A DNA stretch of 51,220 bases. Origin: Acidobacteriota bacterium (GTDB lineage: Bacteria > Acidobacteriota > Vicinamibacteria > Marinacidobacterales > Marinacidobacteraceae). This document shows, piece after piece, positions 49,838-51,220 of this stretch. Position numbers and translations under genes: made by a program. Position 1 is the stretch's first letter. Each line of letters begins with the position of its first letter. The notes under the pieces are model-generated. The model searched no databases, was not told where the DNA came from, and worked only from the letters and a program-made list of their open reading frames with translations. The stretch covers positions 1 through 51,220 of the forward strand of contig JAJEAO010000027.1 of assembly GCA_022822745.1 (NCBI GenBank). The letters run 5' to 3'.

Positions 49838-50665
49838 GTGACTCGGGTGGGGGCGGGGGGCCTCGGCGCCGGGGATCCGGTCGCGCGAACCGCGCCGCTC
49901 GAGTGGCGAGTCGCCGGACCGGAGGGGGCGGCGCAGCTCCTCGTGGCGCTTCGGCGTCCCGTCGGCGCCCGTCGGCGCCGGGCGCTGCTGGAGCTGTCCG
50001 GCTGGGCTCGGGCGGCCGGCAACGCCGTCTGCGTCCTGCCCGGCGCCGAGCTCGACCTGTTCGCGGATCTTCGCGCCCTGGGGTTCGAGGACGCCGGGCC
50101 GCTGCCGCGCTACGCCGCGCCGACCCGGCCGGGACGCCTCCGCCGGCTGCTCACCGCGGCTCTTCTCCCCGGCCAGCGTCCGCTTCCAGCCCTGAAGTCG
50201 TCGCCCCACCCGCTCGGCGAGGTCGAGGCGGCCCGGCTGCGCCGCCGACTGGCGTGCCGTTTCGAGGTGGCGTCCCTCGGACGACCGGCTGCGCCGGAGG
50301 GACGCCGGGTGGGCGCGCATGTGCGCCTCGACGGGGAGCCGGAGGCCGATGCGGTGGGGCGGGTCGAGGGCGACGCGGTTCGCGTTTCGGACTGGATCGC
50401 CACCCCTGATCGCGACGTCCCGGCCGCCCTCGCCGGAGCGATTCTCCAGGCGGCGGCGGAGGCGGGCGCCGCGCGGGTCGTCATCGAGACGACTCACGCC
50501 GGTCTCGGCCGGGGTCTCCTTCTGGCGCGGTTTCTCCCCGCCCGCGCCCGGTCGCGCGTGCTCGTGCGGCTGGCTCCGGAGGAGGGGGCTCGCCGCCGCG
50601 ACCGCCGGCTCCGGGCGCCGCTCGTCCACGACTGGCACCTCGAGACCTCGGTTCGCATTCCCTGA
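49838..50665 (+). CDS. Hypothetical GNAT-like protein
   Basis: 275 residues from a GTG. The C-terminal part reads like a GNAT acyl-CoA transferase: RVSDWIATPDRDVPAALAGAI, AEAGAARVVIETTHAGL and the closing HDWHLETSVRIP. The N-terminal half is R/A/L-rich and could hold a second, degenerate GNAT repeat. No substrate can be named. The stop is 34 bases before the tRNA-Glu gene. Confidence 0.55.
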   Translation: MTRVGAGGLGAGDPVARTAPLEWRVAGPEGAAQLLVALRRPVGARRRRALLELSGWARAAGNAVCVLPGAELDLFADLRALGFEDAGPLPRYAAPTRPGRLRRLLTAALLPGQRPLPALKSSPHPLGEVEAARLRRRLACRFEVASLGRPAAPEGRRVGAHVRLDGEPEADAVGRVEGDAVRVSDWIATPDRDVPAALAGAILQAAAEAGAARVVIETTHAGLGRGLLLARFLPARARSRVLVRLAPEEGARRRDRRLRAPLVHDWHLETSVRIP

Positions 50666-50678
50666 TGCGTGATACAAT
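50652..50678 (+). promoter_or_regulatory. Possible promoter of tRNA-Glu
   Basis: A -10-like TACAAT (50673-50678) and a poor -35 TTCGCA (50652-50657) lie just upstream of the tRNA; the -10 overlaps the end of the preceding gene region. Confidence 0.4.
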
Positions 50679-50698
50679 TCTTGGTCCCTCTCGCGGGT

Positions 50699-50773
50699 GC
50701 CGCTATCGTCTAGGGGTTAGGACGGGTGGTTCTCAGCCATCAAACCGGGGTTCGATTCCCCGTAGCGGTACCA
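50699..50773 (+). tRNA. tRNA-Glu (CTC)
   Basis: The cloverleaf folds with acceptor GCCGCTA/TAGCGGT, an anticodon stem GGTGG/CCATC around loop TTCTCAG (anticodon CTC), and a T arm with GGTTCGATTCC. The 3' CCA is encoded (50771-50773). The first acceptor pair is G-U. Confidence 0.96.
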
Positions 50774-50830
50774 GAGAGGGGTCGGCGTTCGGGACGTGGG
50801 ATCCGGCGCGTTGGCGGCGGGGTGAGGCAC

Positions 50831-50903
50831 GCGCCCTTAGCTCAGTGGAGAGAGCAACAGGCTACGAACCTGTAGGTCGGGGGTTCGAATCCCTCAGGGC
50901 GCG
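50831..50903 (+). tRNA. tRNA-Arg (ACG)
   Basis: Acceptor GCGCCCT pairs with AGGGCGC (50896-50902), D arm TAGCTCAGTGGAGAGAGCA, anticodon stem ACAGG/CCTGT around loop CTACGAA (anticodon ACG, needing A-to-I editing by TadA). CCA is not encoded. It lies 57 bases after tRNA-Glu. Confidence 0.95.
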
Positions 50904-51004
50904 CGGGTCAGAGTCAGGCGCGGCGGGGAGGGGGGCCGAACTTCGTGGCGTCGGGGAGAGCGTGAAGGCGGCCCCCTCCCCGGCCCGCTCGGCGCTACGC
51001 GCCT

Positions 51005-51040
51005 CAGTCGCCACCTTCGCTCCGCTCCAGGTGGCGACTG
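51005..51040. terminator. Hairpin after the tRNA genes
   Basis: CAGTCGCCACCT (51005-51016) and AGGTGGCGACTG (51029-51040) make a perfect 12-bp stem with a 12-base loop, followed on the plus strand by a pyrimidine-rich tract. It could end the tRNA transcript and/or that of the converging gene. Confidence 0.6.
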
Positions 51041-51097
51041 TCGTTTCCTCTTCTCTCGGAGAAGGGGGAAGGATCCCATAAGCGCTAACTTACAGCG

Positions 51098-51220
51098 CTA
51101 CGGAAAGAAGTTGGCGATCTGGATCGGTCGGAGGCGATGTGGTTCAGCCAGCGCCCGGGAGATCGCGTTCCAGTCCGATACAACGCGAGACAGATCCAGC
51201 GGGGGATCGATGGCGCGGGC
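51098..51220 (-). CDS. Unknown protein, C-terminal 40 residues (5' end outside window)
   Basis: A frame on the minus strand is open from the window edge to a TAG at 51098-51100. Its residues (IDPPLDLSRVVSDWNAISRA, then a short tail ending in IANFFP) look like a real soluble C terminus rather than GC-rich noise. The sequence here is less GC-rich than its surroundings. No family can be named from so short a piece. Confidence 0.45.
   Translation of the reverse strand, partial: ARAIDPPLDLSRVVSDWNAISRALAEPHRLRPIQIANFFP

Noticed and set aside
50699..50773. G-U first pair in tRNA-Glu as a defect
   Set aside because: To my knowledge G1-U72 is found in tRNA-Glu of other bacteria; the rest of the fold is perfect.
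51081..51099. AGCGCT inverted repeat as an attachment or transposon end
   Set aside because: It is only 6 bp, self-palindromic, and not repeated elsewhere in the window or next to a tRNA end.

Overview
The window is one continuous stretch of a very GC-rich bacterial chromosome spanning the replication origin neighbourhood. Starts are often GTG or TTG, and genes are tightly packed with many 4-base stop/start overlaps. The order parA-parB-bactofilin-atpF'-atpF-atpH-atpA-atpG-atpD-atpC, next to rsmG-yidC-yidD-rnpA-rpmH and divergent from dnaA-dnaN-gyrB-gyrA, resembles deltaproteobacteria in the broad sense (Myxococcota, Desulfobacterota and relatives). A multidomain enzyme resembling the myxobacterial ether-lipid protein ElbD fits that. 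The lineage is inferred from gene order and protein style only.

Layout. 1-8260: end of a lipid kinase gene, then a four-gene minus-strand lipid operon (HAD-IB phosphatase, LarA-like protein, reductase/AMP-ligase/ACP/acyltransferase fusion, SDR epimerase). 8361-13071: fabH, a DUF255 thioredoxin-fold protein and a lipoprotein sulfatase on the plus strand. 13168-17107: an accessory cassette with a Septu-like PtuA/PtuB defence pair, an SRPBCC protein and three coupled uncharacterised genes. 17171-18822: two tandem paralogous membrane proteins and a secreted PKD-like protein on the minus strand. 19120-25143: seven ATP synthase genes without atpB or atpE. 25292-27335: bactofilin, parB and parA, with two perfect parS sites just upstream. 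27438-31103: rsmG, yidC, yidD, rnpA, rpmH. 31104-33415: the presumed oriC zone with dnaA. 33416-41246: dnaN, gyrB, gyrA, a lipoprotein and pyrE. 41265-46513 (minus): a UvrD/PcrA helicase, a GlmS-like SIS isomerase without glutaminase domain, a GlmU-like protein with an unrecognisable uridylyltransferase half, and rsmI. 46600-50665: sugar epimerase, DegT aminotransferase, rhomboid, PspC and a GNAT-like protein. 50699-50903: tRNA-Glu and tRNA-Arg. The window ends in the 3' part of an unknown minus-strand gene.

How the genes work together. Transcription diverges from the rpmH/dnaA gap, as expected for an origin with leading-strand genes on both arms. Ribosome, membrane-insertion, segregation and ATP synthase genes run left, and replication and topoisomerase genes run right. 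ParA/ParB/parS and bactofilin form a segregation and cytoskeleton unit fused to the ATP synthase cluster. The left-end operon probably makes an unusual (ether-type) lipid. The amino-sugar and sugar-nucleotide genes at 43-48 kb probably serve envelope polysaccharide.

Two genome-level themes stand out. Short decayed tandem repeats sit repeatedly at gene ends and between genes. The 4-base NTGA stop/start overlap occurs with all four possible first bases, including CTG for rnpA and the SIS gene. The most promising candidates for undescribed biology are the coupled trio beside the Septu-like pair (15754-17107), the ElbD-like operon, the possible frameshift extension of rnpA, and the GlmU-like/SIS pair.
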